A stretch of DNA of 64,000 nt from Herbaspirillum sp. SJZ107 (GCF_006715485.1 NZ_VFNH01000001.1:1550001-1614000), one strand, 5' to 3'. Positions 27,990 to 42,154 are shown, counted from the stretch's first letter. Numbers and translations: made by a program. The notes: generated by a model not told the origin, from the letters alone.

Positions 27990-29045
27990 TCAGTGCGGGT
28001 GCAGGTGGCGCGCCGCCGCCAGGAAGTCGTCCGGACCGATGTCGGCCAGTTCCAGCGGCTCGGCCTGCCCATACTGCACGAAATTGCGGTCGATCGAGCG
28101 CAGGTAGGCCGGGTCGTAGTGCTCCACCAGCAGCTGGTCGACCAGTTCCGGCATGCGGCCGCCGTTGGCGAGCCCGTGCCACGCTTCGATCTTGGCGTGG
28201 CCGTGCAACTGGACCAGGTGGTCGAGCTGGGCGTTCAGGGCGGCCGGATCGGCGGCGAAGTGCTCGTAGTCTTCCATCAGCAGGCGCACCCGGTTCGGGC
28301 GCGACAACTGCAGCGCGATGCAGGGCGAGGCGCGCATGCGCTCCATCACGGTGTCGGGCACGCGCAGGTTGCCTACCTTCTTGCTTTCCGATTCGACGAA
28401 CACCGGGCGCGCCGGGTCGAAGCGCCGCAGCAGGTCCCAGATGCGGGTCTCGAAGGCCTTCTGGCTCGGCTGCGGCTCGTTCGGCAGGTGGCCCAGCACC
28501 GAGCCGCGGTGCGCCGCCAGCTGCTCGAGGTCGAGCACTTGGGCGCCGATCGAATCGAGCACCTGCAGCAGGCGACTCTTGCCGCTGCCGGTGGTGCCGC
28601 AGATCACGCGGAAGTCGAGATGGCAGGGCTGCTCCAGCGCCGCGTTGACGTGGCCGCGGAAGGCCTTGTAGCCGCCGTCGAGCTGCACCACCGGCCAGCC
28701 GATCTTGGCGAAGATCAGCGCCATCGACCCGCTGCGGTTGCCACCACGCCAGCAGTAGACCAGCGGCTTCCAGTCGCGCGGCTTGTCGGCGAACATGGTC
28801 TCGACCGCACGGGCGATGTTTTTCGCCACCAGCGGCGCGCCCAGGCGCTTGGCTTCGAAGGAGCCGACCTGCTTGTAGGCCGTGCCGACCAGGATGCGCT
28901 CGGCGTCGTTCAGCACCGGGCAATTGATCGCGCCCGGAATGTGATCGAGCGCGAACTCGGATTCGCTGCGCGCATCGATGATGGTGTCGAAGTCGTCGAG
29001 CGAAGGCAGGACGGTGTCGAAGTTCAGGACTGCAGGGTATTTCAT
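27990..29045 (-). CDS. mnmH: tRNA 2-selenouridine synthase
   Basis: Replaces sulfur by selenium in 2-thiouridine at the wobble position of certain tRNAs, using selenophosphate. 351 residues. A rhodanese domain occupies about 1-125 with the catalytic Cys in VYCWRGGNRSG near 97. A P-loop domain follows (CGTTGSGKSRLLQ near 148). It needs selenophosphate synthase (selD), which is not in the window. It follows tesA by 7 bases in the same operon. Confidence 0.93.
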   Translation of the reverse strand: MKYPAVLNFDTVLPSLDDFDTIIDARSESEFALDHIPGAINCPVLNDAERILVGTAYKQVGSFEAKRLGAPLVAKNIARAVETMFADKPRDWKPLVYCWRGGNRSGSMALIFAKIGWPVVQLDGGYKAFRGHVNAALEQPCHLDFRVICGTTGSGKSRLLQVLDSIGAQVLDLEQLAAHRGSVLGHLPNEPQPSQKAFETRIWDLLRRFDPARPVFVESESKKVGNLRVPDTVMERMRASPCIALQLSRPNRVRLLMEDYEHFAADPAALNAQLDHLVQLHGHAKIEAWHGLANGGRMPELVDQLLVEHYDPAYLRSIDRNFVQYGQAEPLELADIGPDDFLAAARHLHPH

Positions 29046-29052
29046 TGACTTG

Positions 29053-29685
29053 TTATTCTTTGATCAGCGGCGCGAATTGCGGCCAGATATTGTTGAGGAT
29101 GGTCGGGTGCGCGGTCGCCAGCGGGTGCAGGCGGTCGGCCTGGAAGTTGGCCGGTTCCTGGGCCACGCCTTCGAGCATGAAGGGCACCAGCGGCACCTTC
29201 AGCTCGCCGGCCAGCTCCTTGTACATGCCGGAAAAGCGTTCGGTATAGGCGCGGCCATAGTTCGGCGGCATGCGCATGCCGACCAGCAGGACCTTGGCAT
29301 GGTTCTTCTGCGCCAGCGAAATCATGCTGCGCAGGTTGTCTTCGGCGGCGTTCACCGGCAAGCCGCGCAGGCCGTCGTTGGCGCCCAGTTCCAGCACCAC
29401 CAGGTTCGGCTTGTGCTGCTGCAGCAGGGCCGGCAGGCGCGTACGGCCGCCGCTGGTGGTGTCGCCGCTGATGCTGGCGTTGACGATGCGGGCATCGATC
29501 TTCTGCGCCTTCAGGCGCTGCTCCAGCAGGGCGACCCAGCCGCTGCCGCGCGTCAGCCCATATTCGGCCGACAGGCTGTCGCCCACCACCAGTACGGTTT
29601 TTGGTGCAGAATAGGCACTGCCCGACGCCGCCAGCGCGAAGGCCGCGAGGGCACCTACGGTATATTTTTTGAGACGAGCAAGCAT
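29053..29685 (-). CDS. tesA: Periplasmic GDSL esterase / thioesterase I
   Basis: SGNH-type esterase, thioesterase and lysophospholipase, exported. 210 residues with a signal peptide ending near ASGSAYSA (residue 27). Conserved blocks: VVGDSLSAEYGL (Ser), GGRTRLP, ELGANDGLRG, and DRLHPLATAHP (Asp-His). The ATG at 29685 is used; the ORF can be read further upstream but those residues are the antisense of the ABC gene. It pairs divergently with the ABC ATPase, as tesA/ybbA do in E. coli. Confidence 0.92.
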   Translation of the reverse strand: MLARLKKYTVGALAAFALAASGSAYSAPKTVLVVGDSLSAEYGLTRGSGWVALLEQRLKAQKIDARIVNASISGDTTSGGRTRLPALLQQHKPNLVVLELGANDGLRGLPVNAAEDNLRSMISLAQKNHAKVLLVGMRMPPNYGRAYTERFSGMYKELAGELKVPLVPFMLEGVAQEPANFQADRLHPLATAHPTILNNIWPQFAPLIKE

Positions 29686-30409
29686 GCGTGATATTCCCGA
29701 GGCTTCAAAAGGTGACAGCGTAACATTGGATAAGGAAAGAGGACGGCCGGCGATCGAGGTGATCGGCTTGTCGAAGCGGGTGGCCGACGCCAGCGGCGAA
29801 CTCACCATCCTGCATGACGTCGATTTTACCGTGGGCGCGGCAGAGACGCTTGCCCTGGTGGGCGCCTCGGGGTCCGGCAAGTCCACGCTGCTCGGCCTGC
29901 TGGCCGGACTCGACACGCCATCGAGCGGCAAGGTGCTGCTCGACGGCACCGATATCTTCGCCCTCGACGAAGACGGCCGCGCGGCCTTCCGCAAGGCCAA
30001 GCTCGGCTTCGTGTTCCAGTCGTTCCAGCTGCTGGCGCACCTGAATGCCGTCGAAAACGTGATGCTGCCGCTGGAACTGCGCGGCGATGCCGACGCCCGC
30101 AGCAAGGCCGAAGCCATGCTCGGCCGCGTCGGTCTGGGCAGCCGCCTGCGCCACTATCCGAAATACCTGTCCGGCGGCGAGCAGCAGCGCGTCGCGCTGG
30201 CGCGTGCCTTCGTCACCGAGCCGCCGCTGCTGTTTGCAGACGAACCGACCGGCAGCCTGGACGCCGCCACCGGCGAAGCAGTCATCCAGCTGATGTTCGA
30301 ACTGAACCGCGAGCGCGGGTCGACGCTGGTGCTCGTTACGCACGATCCGGCGATGGCGGCGCGTTGCGGGCGCACGCTGACCATCGCGGCGGGGCGTTTG
30401 CAGACCTGA
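29684..30409 (+). CDS. ABC transporter ATPase, LolD/YbbA type
   Basis: 241-residue ATPase of an export- or lipoprotein-type ABC system. Walker A GASGSGKST near 63, Q-loop FVFQSFQLL, signature LSGGEQQRVALARA near 163, Walker B LLFADEPTGSLD, switch VTHD. The start is uncertain: ATG 29684 overlaps the tesA start (CATG), and GTG 29759 would also give a compact protein. In E. coli ybbA is followed by a permease gene ybbP; here no permease follows, so the partner must be elsewhere. Confidence 0.88.
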   Translation: MRDIPEASKGDSVTLDKERGRPAIEVIGLSKRVADASGELTILHDVDFTVGAAETLALVGASGSGKSTLLGLLAGLDTPSSGKVLLDGTDIFALDEDGRAAFRKAKLGFVFQSFQLLAHLNAVENVMLPLELRGDADARSKAEAMLGRVGLGSRLRHYPKYLSGGEQQRVALARAFVTEPPLLFADEPTGSLDAATGEAVIQLMFELNRERGSTLVLVTHDPAMAARCGRTLTIAAGRLQT

Positions 30410-30411
30410 GG

Positions 30412-30909
30412 ATGGATCGCGCCTACGTGTTGCACAGCCTGCTCGTGGACGATGGCGCATGCCGGGACATCAACTTCTCGGAGCACATCTCCACGCAGGG
30501 GGCGAGGTCGCTGCTGGACACCCTCTCGGTGTTCTGGACGCTGACGAAGGCGACGGACGCCGAGGGTGAACACGTAGCCGGTGCCTGCCTCGGTACATCG
30601 CTGAGCCAGCAGGCGGGTGCGTTGCGCACCCTGTGGCATCGACCCGGTCTGTTGCGTGACTTGCAGGCCTTTTTTTACTGGCCAGCCCCCGACCAGGTGT
30701 TTTGCGAGCTGACCTTCTTTCCCGAAGCCCTCGATGTGCCGGGGTTCACGCTGGAAGATTTGTTGACGCAGCTGGCCACCTTCGTGCGCGTCAGCGGATC
30801 TCAAGAATATTATGTGCGTTTCGAAAACGCCGCGTGGCGTCACGGCTGTCACGACAGGGAGCAGGGCGTCATTCTGTCTCACCTGTCCATCCCGCTGCCA
30901 CTGACGTAG
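30412..30909 (+). CDS. Hypothetical protein of unknown family
   Basis: 165 residues starting 2 bases after the ABC gene stop, so probably co-transcribed. I do not recognise a family. No signal peptide, no membrane segment; several aromatic and acidic stretches (AFFYWPAPDQVFCELTFFPEALDVPGFTLEDLL). It overlaps the convergent nnr gene by 41 bases at the 3' ends. Lengths and start codon look natural, but the overlap leaves some doubt that it is coding to its end. Confidence 0.6.
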   Translation: MDRAYVLHSLLVDDGACRDINFSEHISTQGARSLLDTLSVFWTLTKATDAEGEHVAGACLGTSLSQQAGALRTLWHRPGLLRDLQAFFYWPAPDQVFCELTFFPEALDVPGFTLEDLLTQLATFVRVSGSQEYYVRFENAAWRHGCHDREQGVILSHLSIPLPLT

Positions 30910-32383
30910 CGGCCACCAGCCGATTGAGTTCGGCCCGGATCGCGCGCGGCAGCTCACCCGCCGTCAGGCCGATCGGCCCGGCGCCATCAACCACCAGCCG
31001 GTCCGCCGCCGCCCCGTGCAGCCATACCGCACCGAGTGCGGCTTCCCATGCCGGCCAGCCCTGGCCCAGCAAGGCGCCGCACACGCCGGCCAGCACGTCG
31101 CCGCTGCCGCCGGTCGCCAGCCCGGGGTTCCCGGTGGGGTTGATCGCGACCTCGCCGTTCTGGCGCGCGATCACGCTGCCGGCGCCTTTCAGCACCACCA
31201 CCGCATTCAAGCGCTGCGCCAGCTCGCGCGCGTTTTCGAGGCGGTCGGCCTGCACGATGGCTGCGGTCACGCCGAGCAGGCGCGCCGCTTCCAGAGGGTG
31301 CGGCGTCAGCACCACGGGGCCGTCGTGATGGGCCAGGCGCGCCTGCAGGTCGGGACTGGCCGCGACCAGGTTCAAGCCGTCGGCATCGAGCAGCAGCGGC
31401 CCGCTGCCGTCGATCAGCTTGCCGAGCAGGCGCATGGCTTGGTTTGAATCGCCCAGGCCGGGACCGGCGACCACCGTGCGCCGCTCGAATGCGAAGCCGG
31501 CCGCGTCGCGCAGCATGATTTCCGGCTGCCGCGGATCGACGCCGAGGGCCGCATCGAGGGCCGCCAGGAACACCCGGCCGGCGCCGGCGAACAACGCGCC
31601 GCGCGCCGCCAGCAGCCCCGCACCCAGCATGCCCGGCGCGCCGCCCAGTACCGCCACGTCGCCGAAGCTGCCCTTGTGCGAATTGCGTCGCCGCGGCGCC
31701 AGGCAGGCGCCAAACAGGGCCGGCGTATTGCGGCAGACCTGCCCCGGTTCGCGCACCGCCACATCGAGCAGGTCGACGCTCACCCGGCCTGCGTAGTCGC
31801 AGCCGTCGCCGGTATGCAGGCCCGCTTTGTCGCCGAGGAAGGTGATGGTGTGGGTGGCGGCGACCGCCACCCCGCCCGGGCCGACAATGGCGCCGGTATC
31901 CGCGTCCAGGCCGCTCGGCACGTCCAGCGCCAGCACAGGCCCGCGCATGACATTGATCTGTTCCACGAGCTGGCGCGCCTGGCCGTCGAGCGGGCGGGCC
32001 AGGCCGATGCCGAACAGGCCGTCGACCACCAGCGCGTACTGCGCATCGGCCGCGACGGCGTCGATGAAGCGCAGGCCGGCGCCGCGTGCACGTTCCAGCG
32101 CCGCCTGGGTTTCCGGCGAGGGCGCGCTGCCGGCCAGGTGCACCACCTCGACCGTGCATCCGGCCTCGGCCAGGTTGGCGGCCACTTCGAGCGCATCGCC
32201 GCCGTTGTTGCCGGGACCGGCCAGCACCAGCACCGTGCCGATAGGCCGGGTTTTCAACAACTCGACCGCCTGGGCAGCTGCTGCGGCCCCGGCGCGCCGC
32301 ATCAGCGTACCTGGCGGCAGGCCGGCATGGGCCGCATGTTCGATGTCGCGGATCTGGGCGATGCTGTAGAGCTGGCTTTCCAT
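30869..32383 (-). CDS. nnr: Bifunctional NAD(P)H-hydrate epimerase/dehydratase
   Basis: Repairs hydrated NADH and NADPH. 504 residues from ATG 32383. The YjeF N-terminal epimerase domain (about 1-215) contains VLAGPGNNGGDALEVAANL and DGLFGIGLARPL. The C-terminal dehydratase domain (about 225-495) has the ADP-dependent signature NPTGNPGLATGGSGDVLAG near 435 and a PLLLDADGLN motif. Both halves are complete. Confidence 0.93.
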   Translation of the reverse strand: MESQLYSIAQIRDIEHAAHAGLPPGTLMRRAGAAAAAQAVELLKTRPIGTVLVLAGPGNNGGDALEVAANLAEAGCTVEVVHLAGSAPSPETQAALERARGAGLRFIDAVAADAQYALVVDGLFGIGLARPLDGQARQLVEQINVMRGPVLALDVPSGLDADTGAIVGPGGVAVAATHTITFLGDKAGLHTGDGCDYAGRVSVDLLDVAVREPGQVCRNTPALFGACLAPRRRNSHKGSFGDVAVLGGAPGMLGAGLLAARGALFAGAGRVFLAALDAALGVDPRQPEIMLRDAAGFAFERRTVVAGPGLGDSNQAMRLLGKLIDGSGPLLLDADGLNLVAASPDLQARLAHHDGPVVLTPHPLEAARLLGVTAAIVQADRLENARELAQRLNAVVVLKGAGSVIARQNGEVAINPTGNPGLATGGSGDVLAGVCGALLGQGWPAWEAALGAVWLHGAAADRLVVDGAGPIGLTAGELPRAIRAELNRLVAATSVAAGWTGETE

Positions 32384-32484
32384 ACGAGGTCCATGAGGCG
32401 GGTGCAAAAGTGCATTTTCGCTAAAATCCGTCCGCCGCGCTGCACGCGACTACAATAGGCACAGCGACTGAATGGAGATATGGC

Positions 32485-36087
<3,603 letters not shown>

Positions 36088-36100
36088 CGGTTGAGCGTGC

Positions 36101-36132
36101 AACTTGGATTCCCGCCTGCGCGGGAATGACGT
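36101..36132 (+). repeat. REP-like palindromic repeat, copy 1
   Basis: Contains TTCCCGCCTGCGCGGGAA, an imperfect hairpin with the common GGAATGACG edge. It matches the reverse complement of 36179-36210 at 29 of 32 positions. Confidence 0.8.
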
Positions 36133-36178
36133 TCATGAGCTGGCGGTCCTGAACGCTGTTCTGGCTTGCATCATCAGT

Positions 36179-36210
36179 ACGTCGTTCCCGCGAAGGCGGG
36201 AACCCAAGTT
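36179..36210 (-). repeat. REP-like palindromic repeat, copy 2 (inverted)
   Basis: Inverted relative to copy 1 with 46 bases between. Head-to-head paired REPs act as bidirectional transcription barriers or binding sites in other bacteria. Here they lie between the convergent oxoprolinase and response-regulator genes. Confidence 0.8.
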
Positions 36211-36242
36211 CGTCGCATATCCCAACCGCGAACACGCGGGCA

Positions 36243-37904
36243 TCAGGTCGAGATGCCGTACTTCCGCTTAGCCGCCAAAAACTCCGCCTCCAGCGCCGCC
36301 AGCCGCGGATGCGAAGCATCCAACCCGCGGATATGCGCAAGCTGCTCCCCGCACAGGGTTCCCAGCGGCTCGTCCCACCCCATTTCCATCACTTGGCGCA
36401 GGATGCCGCCCACCAGCGCGATCATCACCTGCAGGTTGTTGGGCGCCATGTTGAGCGCTTCCAGCAGCGTCTGCACCGCGCCGCGCACGTCGCCCATGTT
36501 GCGCTTTTCGTCGGCGATGCCGAGCAGGATCTGGGCCTGGGCGCGCAACTGCTTCACCATGCCTTCGGCCAGGTCGGGGCGGCCGGCATCCACGAACACT
36601 TCGGTGGCCTGGCGCGCCGAGACGCCGGCGTCTTGCGGCGTCGCCGCGCCCAGTCCCGCCATCATCACGGCGGCGGCTTCCTCGTCGAGCCGGTGCGCCA
36701 GGCAGGCGCGCGCCAGGTCGGCGCGCAGGCTGCCGGACAGCACGCTGCCGCCGCGCACGGCGTCGACCGCCTGCTTCAGCTGCGCCACCGCCCCGGCACC
36801 GTTGCCGCCGGCGTCCTGCACCAGCGCGCTGGCGAGGGCGGCGCAGGCGGCTGTCTCGGGCGCCCCCTGCAGCGAGCGCTCCATGTCGCGGATCACGCCG
36901 CCGGCCGCCGGCGCATCGCCCCTGGCGACCAGCGCCTTGACCAGGCCGAGGTGGTCTTGCGGTGTGCGGAATGCGGAATGGCGCGAGCGCGCCACCGCCT
37001 GGCGGTAGGATTGCTCGGCGGCGGCAGGGTCGCCGGCTTCGAGCGCGACCTCGCCCAGCCTGCGCAGGCGTCCGACCATGTGCGGCGAGAGCGCCACCGC
37101 GGCCGCCAGCACCTTCTGCGCCTGGGCGTGCGCGGCGCGCGCTTCGTGGCAGCGCGCCAGCAGATCATAGGCCGCCATCAGGCGCGGATTGTCGTCGATC
37201 AGCGCGTCGAGCAGGGTGGCGGCTTCGTCGATGCGCTCCTGCTCGACCATCGCGCGTGCCAGTCCGAGTCCGGCCCAGCCCAGCGGCCGCGCCGCCAGCA
37301 CCTCGCGGTACACGCGTTCGGCCTCGCGCGGCTCGCGCAGCGAGGCGTGCAGCTCGGCGCGCAGGCGCGCGAAGTCGAAGGCAAAGCGCGGCCTGGCGCG
37401 GGCGCCGTCGATGCAGGCCTGGATCGCGGCGCGCGGCTGGCCCTGCGCCACCAGCTGGTAGGCCGGCAGCAGGGCGGCGCGGCGATCGAGCGCGCGCGTG
37501 ATGCGCTCGTGCAGCATGCCGGCGGTGAAGGGCTTGAGCACATAGTCGGTAGGCGCCAGCTCGGCCGCGCTGACCACCTTGTCGCGGCTGCCCTCGGCGG
37601 TCAGCATGATGAAGATCGCCCAGGGCGGGATGATGCGCTCGCGGCGCAGGTCTTCGAGCAGCTGCTGGCCGTCCTGGCCCGGGCCGCCGAGATCGTATTC
37701 GCACAGGATCACGTCGAAGCTGCGGCGTGCCAGCTGCTTGACGGCAGTGCCGGCGTTGACGGCGAACTCGACGCGCGTGATGCCCGCCCCGTTGAGCATG
37801 TTCTGCAGGTTGGCGCGGATGCCCGGATTCGGGTCCACGACAAGAACGCTCAACTGGGCATTCTGTGCGGCGTTCTGTGGCGTATTCGGGCTGGTTTCGG
37901 GCAT
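36243..37904 (-). CDS. Response regulator with long TPR-like C-terminal half
   Basis: 553 residues. A receiver domain spans about 18-140, with phosphoacceptor Asp 71 in [12 protein letters not shown], Thr/Ala switch in IMLTAEGS and Lys in DYVLKPF. After it there is no DNA-binding domain but about 400 residues of Ala-rich helical repeats resembling TPRs ([43 protein letters not shown]). It probably acts through protein partners. No sensor kinase is nearby. It is divergent from purL. Confidence 0.85.
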   Translation of the reverse strand: MPETSPNTPQNAAQNAQLSVLVVDPNPGIRANLQNMLNGAGITRVEFAVNAGTAVKQLARRSFDVILCEYDLGGPGQDGQQLLEDLRRERIIPPWAIFIMLTAEGSRDKVVSAAELAPTDYVLKPFTAGMLHERITRALDRRAALLPAYQLVAQGQPRAAIQACIDGARARPRFAFDFARLRAELHASLREPREAERVYREVLAARPLGWAGLGLARAMVEQERIDEAATLLDALIDDNPRLMAAYDLLARCHEARAAHAQAQKVLAAAVALSPHMVGRLRRLGEVALEAGDPAAAEQSYRQAVARSRHSAFRTPQDHLGLVKALVARGDAPAAGGVIRDMERSLQGAPETAACAALASALVQDAGGNGAGAVAQLKQAVDAVRGGSVLSGSLRADLARACLAHRLDEEAAAVMMAGLGAATPQDAGVSARQATEVFVDAGRPDLAEGMVKQLRAQAQILLGIADEKRNMGDVRGAVQTLLEALNMAPNNLQVMIALVGGILRQVMEMGWDEPLGTLCGEQLAHIRGLDASHPRLAALEAEFLAAKRKYGIST

Positions 37905-37997
37905 CGTCGTTCTCGTCTGGACCGCACTACAATAAGCGATTCCTCGTCACCCTGCCAAGCGTGCAGGGGCACGGGGCTGCGGCCGAGGCGCTTCCAG

Positions 37998-38026
37998 AGT
38001 GTCAACAGTGGCCGACACTGTATAAT
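37998..38026 (+). promoter_or_regulatory. purL promoter region with overlapping palindromes
   Basis: TATAAT at 38021-38026 is a perfect -10 box; the -35 region is poor. Immediately upstream are two overlapping palindromes, AGTGTC-N10-GACACT (37998-38019) and ACAGTG-N5-CACTGT (38005-38021), suggestive of a protein-binding site that compensates for the weak -35. Confidence 0.45.
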
Positions 38027-38077
38027 AGCGGGCTATCTTTCACCCGCAGCCACGCTGCATCAACCGACTGTTTAGCC

Positions 38078-41000
38078 ATGTTGATTCTGCCGGGTTCCAA
38101 CGCCCTCTCTGCCTTCCGTAGCAACCGCCTCCTCACGCAACTGCAAGCCGTCGCCCCGACGATCGCCGCCGTGCAGGCACGTTACTACCACTTCATCGAC
38201 GCCAGCAGCCCTCTCACCACGGAGGATACCGAGCGTCTGACGGCCATGCTCACCTACGGCGAGCCTGTGCCGGAAACGCAGTACGAGGGCGTGACCGAGG
38301 AGTTCTTCGTGATCCCGCGCCTGGGCACGATCTCGCCCTGGGCCTCGAAAGCGACCGACATCGCCCACAACTGCGGCATGGCCCACATCCACCGCATCGA
38401 ACGCGGCGTGGCCTATACCGTGGTGCTGAAGAGCGGCATCCTCGGCACCGGCTTTGGCGCACCGAAGAAGCTGCCGGATAACGAGATCGCCGCCGTCTCG
38501 GCGCTGCTGCACGACCGCATGACGGAAACCGTGCTGCGCAACGCCGACCAGGCCCAGGCGCTGTTCACCGAACTCGAAGGCCGTCCGCTGGAATCGGTCG
38601 ACATCCTGGGCGCCGCCGGCCGCAATGCGCTGGTGCAGGCCAATGCCGAGATGGGCCTGGCCCTGGCCGAAGACGAGATCGACTACCTGTTCGACGCCTT
38701 CACCCGCGTCCAGCGCAACCCGACCGACGTCGAACTGATGATGTTCGCCCAGGCCAACAGCGAACACTGCCGCCACAAGATCTTCAACGCCGAGTGGACC
38801 ATCGACGGCGTCAAGCAGGACAAGTCGCTGTTCGGCATGATCAAGAACACCCACCAGCTGCAGCCGAAGGGTACCGTGGTTGCCTACAGCGACAACTCGG
38901 CGATCATGGAAGGCGCCGAAGTGATGCGCTTCTACCCGCAGGGTGAAGCCAATGAGTACACCGCGGCCACCCAGCTGACCCACACGCTGATGAAGGTCGA
39001 GACCCACAATCACCCGACCGCGATCTCGCCGTTCCCGGGCGCCTCGACCGGCGCCGGCGGCGAGATCCGCGACGAGGGCGCGACCGGCCGCGGCGCCAAG
39101 CCGAAGGCCGGCCTGACCGGCTTCACGGTGTCGAACCTGAACATCCCGGGTGCCGAACAGGCCTGGGAAACGCCGGCCTACGGCAAGCCGGAACGCATCG
39201 CCTCGCCGCTGCAGATCATGGTCGACGGCCCGCTCGGCGGCGCCGCCTTCTCCAACGAATTCGGGCGTCCGGTGCTGGGCGGCTACTTCCGCACCTACGA
39301 GCAGAACGTCGGCAAGACCGTATTCGGCGACAACACCGTGTTCGGCTACCACAAGCCGATCATGATCGCCGGCGGCATCGGCAACATCTCGAACGAACAC
39401 ACCCACAAGAACGACATCCCGCCGGGCAGCCTGCTGATCCAGCTGGGCGGCCCCGGCATGCGCATCGGCATGGCCGGCGCGGCGGCGTCGTCGATGGCGA
39501 CCGGCACCAACACCGCCGACCTCGACTTCGACTCGGTCCAGCGCGGCAATCCCGAGATGGAGCGCCGCGCCCAGGAAGTCATCAACAGCTGCTGGCAGCT
39601 GGGCAGCGACAACCCGATCATCTCGATCCACGACGTCGGCGCCGGCGGCATCTCGAACGCCTTCCCGGAAATCACCAACGACGCCAAGCGCGGCGCCACT
39701 TTCGACCTGCGCAAGGTGCCGCTGGAAGAAAGCGGCATGTCGCCGCGCGAAATCTGGAGCAACGAGTCGCAGGAGCGCTACGTGCTGGCGATTTCGCCCG
39801 ACGACCTGGCGCGCTTCGCCGCCATCTGCGAGCGCGAGCGCTGCCTGTTCGCCGCGGTCGGCGTCGCCACCGAAGAACGCCAGCTGCGCCTGATCGACCC
39901 GCTGACCAATACCTCGCCGGTCGACATGCCGATGGACGTCCTGCTCGGCAAGCCGCCGAAGATGTCGCGCAACGTCGAGCACGTGCAGAACGACTTCGCG
40001 CCGGTCGACGTCACCGGCCTGGAACTGTCGGAAGTGGCGCGCCGCGTGCTGCTGCTGCCGACCGTGGCCGACAAATCCTTCCTGATCACCATCGGCGACC
40101 GCAGCGTCGGCGGCATGAGCGTGCGCGACCAGATGGTCGGCCCGTGGCAGGTGCCGGTGGCCGACGTCGCCGTCACCACCATGAGCTTCGAAGGCTTCAA
40201 GGGCGAAGCGATGGCGATGGGCGAACGCACCCCGGCCGCCGTCATCGATGCGCCGGCCTCGGGCCGCATGGCCGTCGGCGAAGCGATCACCAACATCGCC
40301 GCCGCACCGATCGCGGACATCACCGACATCAAGCTGTCGGCCAACTGGATGGCGGCCTGCGGCCAGCCGGGCCAGGACGCCGCGCTGTTCGACACCGTCA
40401 AGGCCGTCGGCATGGAACTGTGCCCGGCACTGGGCGTGTCGATCCCGGTCGGCAAGGATTCGCTGTCGATGCGCACCACCTGGAACGATAACGGCGAATC
40501 GAAGGCAGTGATTTCGCCGGTGTCGCTGATCGTCAGCGCATTTGCGCCGGTGGGCGATGTACGCAAGACGCTGACCCCGCAGCTGCGCACCGACCTCGGC
40601 GACACCTCGCTGATCCTGATCGACCTCGGCCGCGGCAAGAACCGCCTCGGCGCCTCGGCGCTGGCGCAAGTCACCGGCCAGCTCGGCAACGAAACCCCGG
40701 ACCTCGACAACCCGGCCGACCTGAAGGCCTTCTTCGCGGCCGTCCAGCAACTGAATGCGGACGGCAAGCTGCTGGCCTACCACGACCGTTCCGACGGCGG
40801 CCTGTTCGCGGCCCTGTGCGAAATGGCCTTCGCCGGCCGCGCCGGCGTCTCGGTCAACCTCGACATCCTGACCATGGAAGGCGAGCACGCCTCCGACCAC
40901 GGCGACGCCAAGAACTGGACGGCGCAGGTCGGCGAGCGCCGCAACGAGATGACGCTGCGCGCGCTGTTCAGCGAAGAGCTGGGCGCCGTGATCCAGGTGC

Positions 41001-42082
41001 GCCACGACGAGCGCAGCGCCGTGATGAACGTGCTGCGTTCATTCGAGCTCGGCGCCTGCAGCCACATCATCGGCAAGGTCAACGACCGCGGCGTGATCGA
41101 GTTTACCCGCGACACCAAGGTCATCTACCAGGAGCGCAGGAGCGCGCTGCACCGCCTGTGGAGCGAGACCAGCTGGCGCATCGCGCGCCTGCGCGACAAC
41201 CCGGAATGCGTCGACCAGGAATACGAGCGCCTGCTGGACGAGCAGGACCCGGGCTTCACGCCGAAGCTGGTGCACGACACGAATGTCAACATCGCCGCAC
41301 CGTTCATTGCCACCGGCGCGCGGCCGAGCGTGGCGATCCTGCGCGAGCAGGGCGTCAACTCGCACATCGAAACCGCCTGGGGCATGCACCAGGCCGGCTT
41401 CAAGGCGGTGGACGTGCACATGAGCGACCTGATCGCCGGCCGCGTCTCGCTGCAGGACTTCAAGGGCCTGATCGCCGTCGGCGGCTTCTCCTACGGCGAC
41501 GTGCTGGGCGCGGGCGAGGGCTGGGCCAAGACCATCCTGTTCAACGCCGCCCTGAAAGAGCAGTTCGCCGCCTTCTTCGGCCGCGAAGACACCTTCGGCA
41601 TGGGCGTCTGCAACGGCTGCCAGATGATGAGCAACCTGAAGGGCATCATCCCGGGCGCCGAAGCCTGGCCGAAGTTCACCCGCAACAAGTCGGAACAGTT
41701 CGAGGCGCGCTTCGGCATGGTCGAGGTGCTGGATTCGCCGTCGATCTTCTTTGCGGACCTGGCCGGCACGCACGCGCCGCTGGCGATCGCCCACGGCGAG
41801 GGCTTTGCCGATTTCTCGCAGACCGGCGATTTGTCGAAGGTGGTGCAAACCTTGCGCTATGTCGACAATCGCGGCCAGGCGACCGAGGCGTATCCGTTCA
41901 ATCCGAACGGTTCGCCGGGCGGCCTGACCGCGGTGACCACGCCGGACGGCCGCTTCACCGTGATGATGCCGCACGCCGAGCGTGTGCAGCGTACGGTGAC
42001 CATGTCGTGGCATCCGGATGGCTGGGGCGAGAATTCGCCCTGGGCACGCATGTTCCAGAATGCGCGCAAGTGGGTCGGCTGA
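38078..42082 (+). CDS. purL: Phosphoribosylformylglycinamidine synthase
   Basis: Fourth step of purine synthesis: FGAR plus glutamine and ATP to FGAM. 1334 residues, the long single-chain form. ATG 38078 is the family start ([14 protein letters not shown]). The substrate-binding ATP-grasp-like core holds [29 protein letters not shown] near 312. The glutaminase domain at the C-terminus has Cys in [11 protein letters not shown] near 1180 and the His/Glu in [13 protein letters not shown] near 1312. A diverged, deleted copy of part of this gene lies downstream at 43073. Confidence 0.97.
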   Translation: MLILPGSNALSAFRSNRLLTQLQAVAPTIAAVQARYYHFIDASSPLTTEDTERLTAMLTYGEPVPETQYEGVTEEFFVIPRLGTISPWASKATDIAHNCGMAHIHRIERGVAYTVVLKSGILGTGFGAPKKLPDNEIAAVSALLHDRMTETVLRNADQAQALFTELEGRPLESVDILGAAGRNALVQANAEMGLALAEDEIDYLFDAFTRVQRNPTDVELMMFAQANSEHCRHKIFNAEWTIDGVKQDKSLFGMIKNTHQLQPKGTVVAYSDNSAIMEGAEVMRFYPQGEANEYTAATQLTHTLMKVETHNHPTAISPFPGASTGAGGEIRDEGATGRGAKPKAGLTGFTVSNLNIPGAEQAWETPAYGKPERIASPLQIMVDGPLGGAAFSNEFGRPVLGGYFRTYEQNVGKTVFGDNTVFGYHKPIMIAGGIGNISNEHTHKNDIPPGSLLIQLGGPGMRIGMAGAAASSMATGTNTADLDFDSVQRGNPEMERRAQEVINSCWQLGSDNPIISIHDVGAGGISNAFPEITNDAKRGATFDLRKVPLEESGMSPREIWSNESQERYVLAISPDDLARFAAICERERCLFAAVGVATEERQLRLIDPLTNTSPVDMPMDVLLGKPPKMSRNVEHVQNDFAPVDVTGLELSEVARRVLLLPTVADKSFLITIGDRSVGGMSVRDQMVGPWQVPVADVAVTTMSFEGFKGEAMAMGERTPAAVIDAPASGRMAVGEAITNIAAAPIADITDIKLSANWMAACGQPGQDAALFDTVKAVGMELCPALGVSIPVGKDSLSMRTTWNDNGESKAVISPVSLIVSAFAPVGDVRKTLTPQLRTDLGDTSLILIDLGRGKNRLGASALAQVTGQLGNETPDLDNPADLKAFFAAVQQLNADGKLLAYHDRSDGGLFAALCEMAFAGRAGVSVNLDILTMEGEHASDHGDAKNWTAQVGERRNEMTLRALFSEELGAVIQVRHDERSAVMNVLRSFELGACSHIIGKVNDRGVIEFTRDTKVIYQERRSALHRLWSETSWRIARLRDNPECVDQEYERLLDEQDPGFTPKLVHDTNVNIAAPFIATGARPSVAILREQGVNSHIETAWGMHQAGFKAVDVHMSDLIAGRVSLQDFKGLIAVGGFSYGDVLGAGEGWAKTILFNAALKEQFAAFFGREDTFGMGVCNGCQMMSNLKGIIPGAEAWPKFTRNKSEQFEARFGMVEVLDSPSIFFADLAGTHAPLAIAHGEGFADFSQTGDLSKVVQTLRYVDNRGQATEAYPFNPNGSPGGLTAVTTPDGRFTVMMPHAERVQRTVTMSWHPDGWGENSPWARMFQNARKWVG

Positions 42083-42106
42083 TTTGAATCAATGTGATGC
42101 GTCACG

Positions 42107-42137
42107 AAAAAGCGCTCCCTCGGGAGCGCTTTTTTTA
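42107..42137 (+). terminator. Rho-independent terminator after purL
   Basis: AAAAAGCGCTCCC, loop TC, GGGAGCGCTTTTTTT. It may also serve the convergent GST gene. Confidence 0.88.
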
Positions 42138-42154
42138 TCGGCCTGTGCCGATCG

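Noticed and set aside
29686..30117. Long N-terminal extension of TesA
   Set aside because: It is antisense to the ABC ATPase; the signal peptide begins at ATG 29685.
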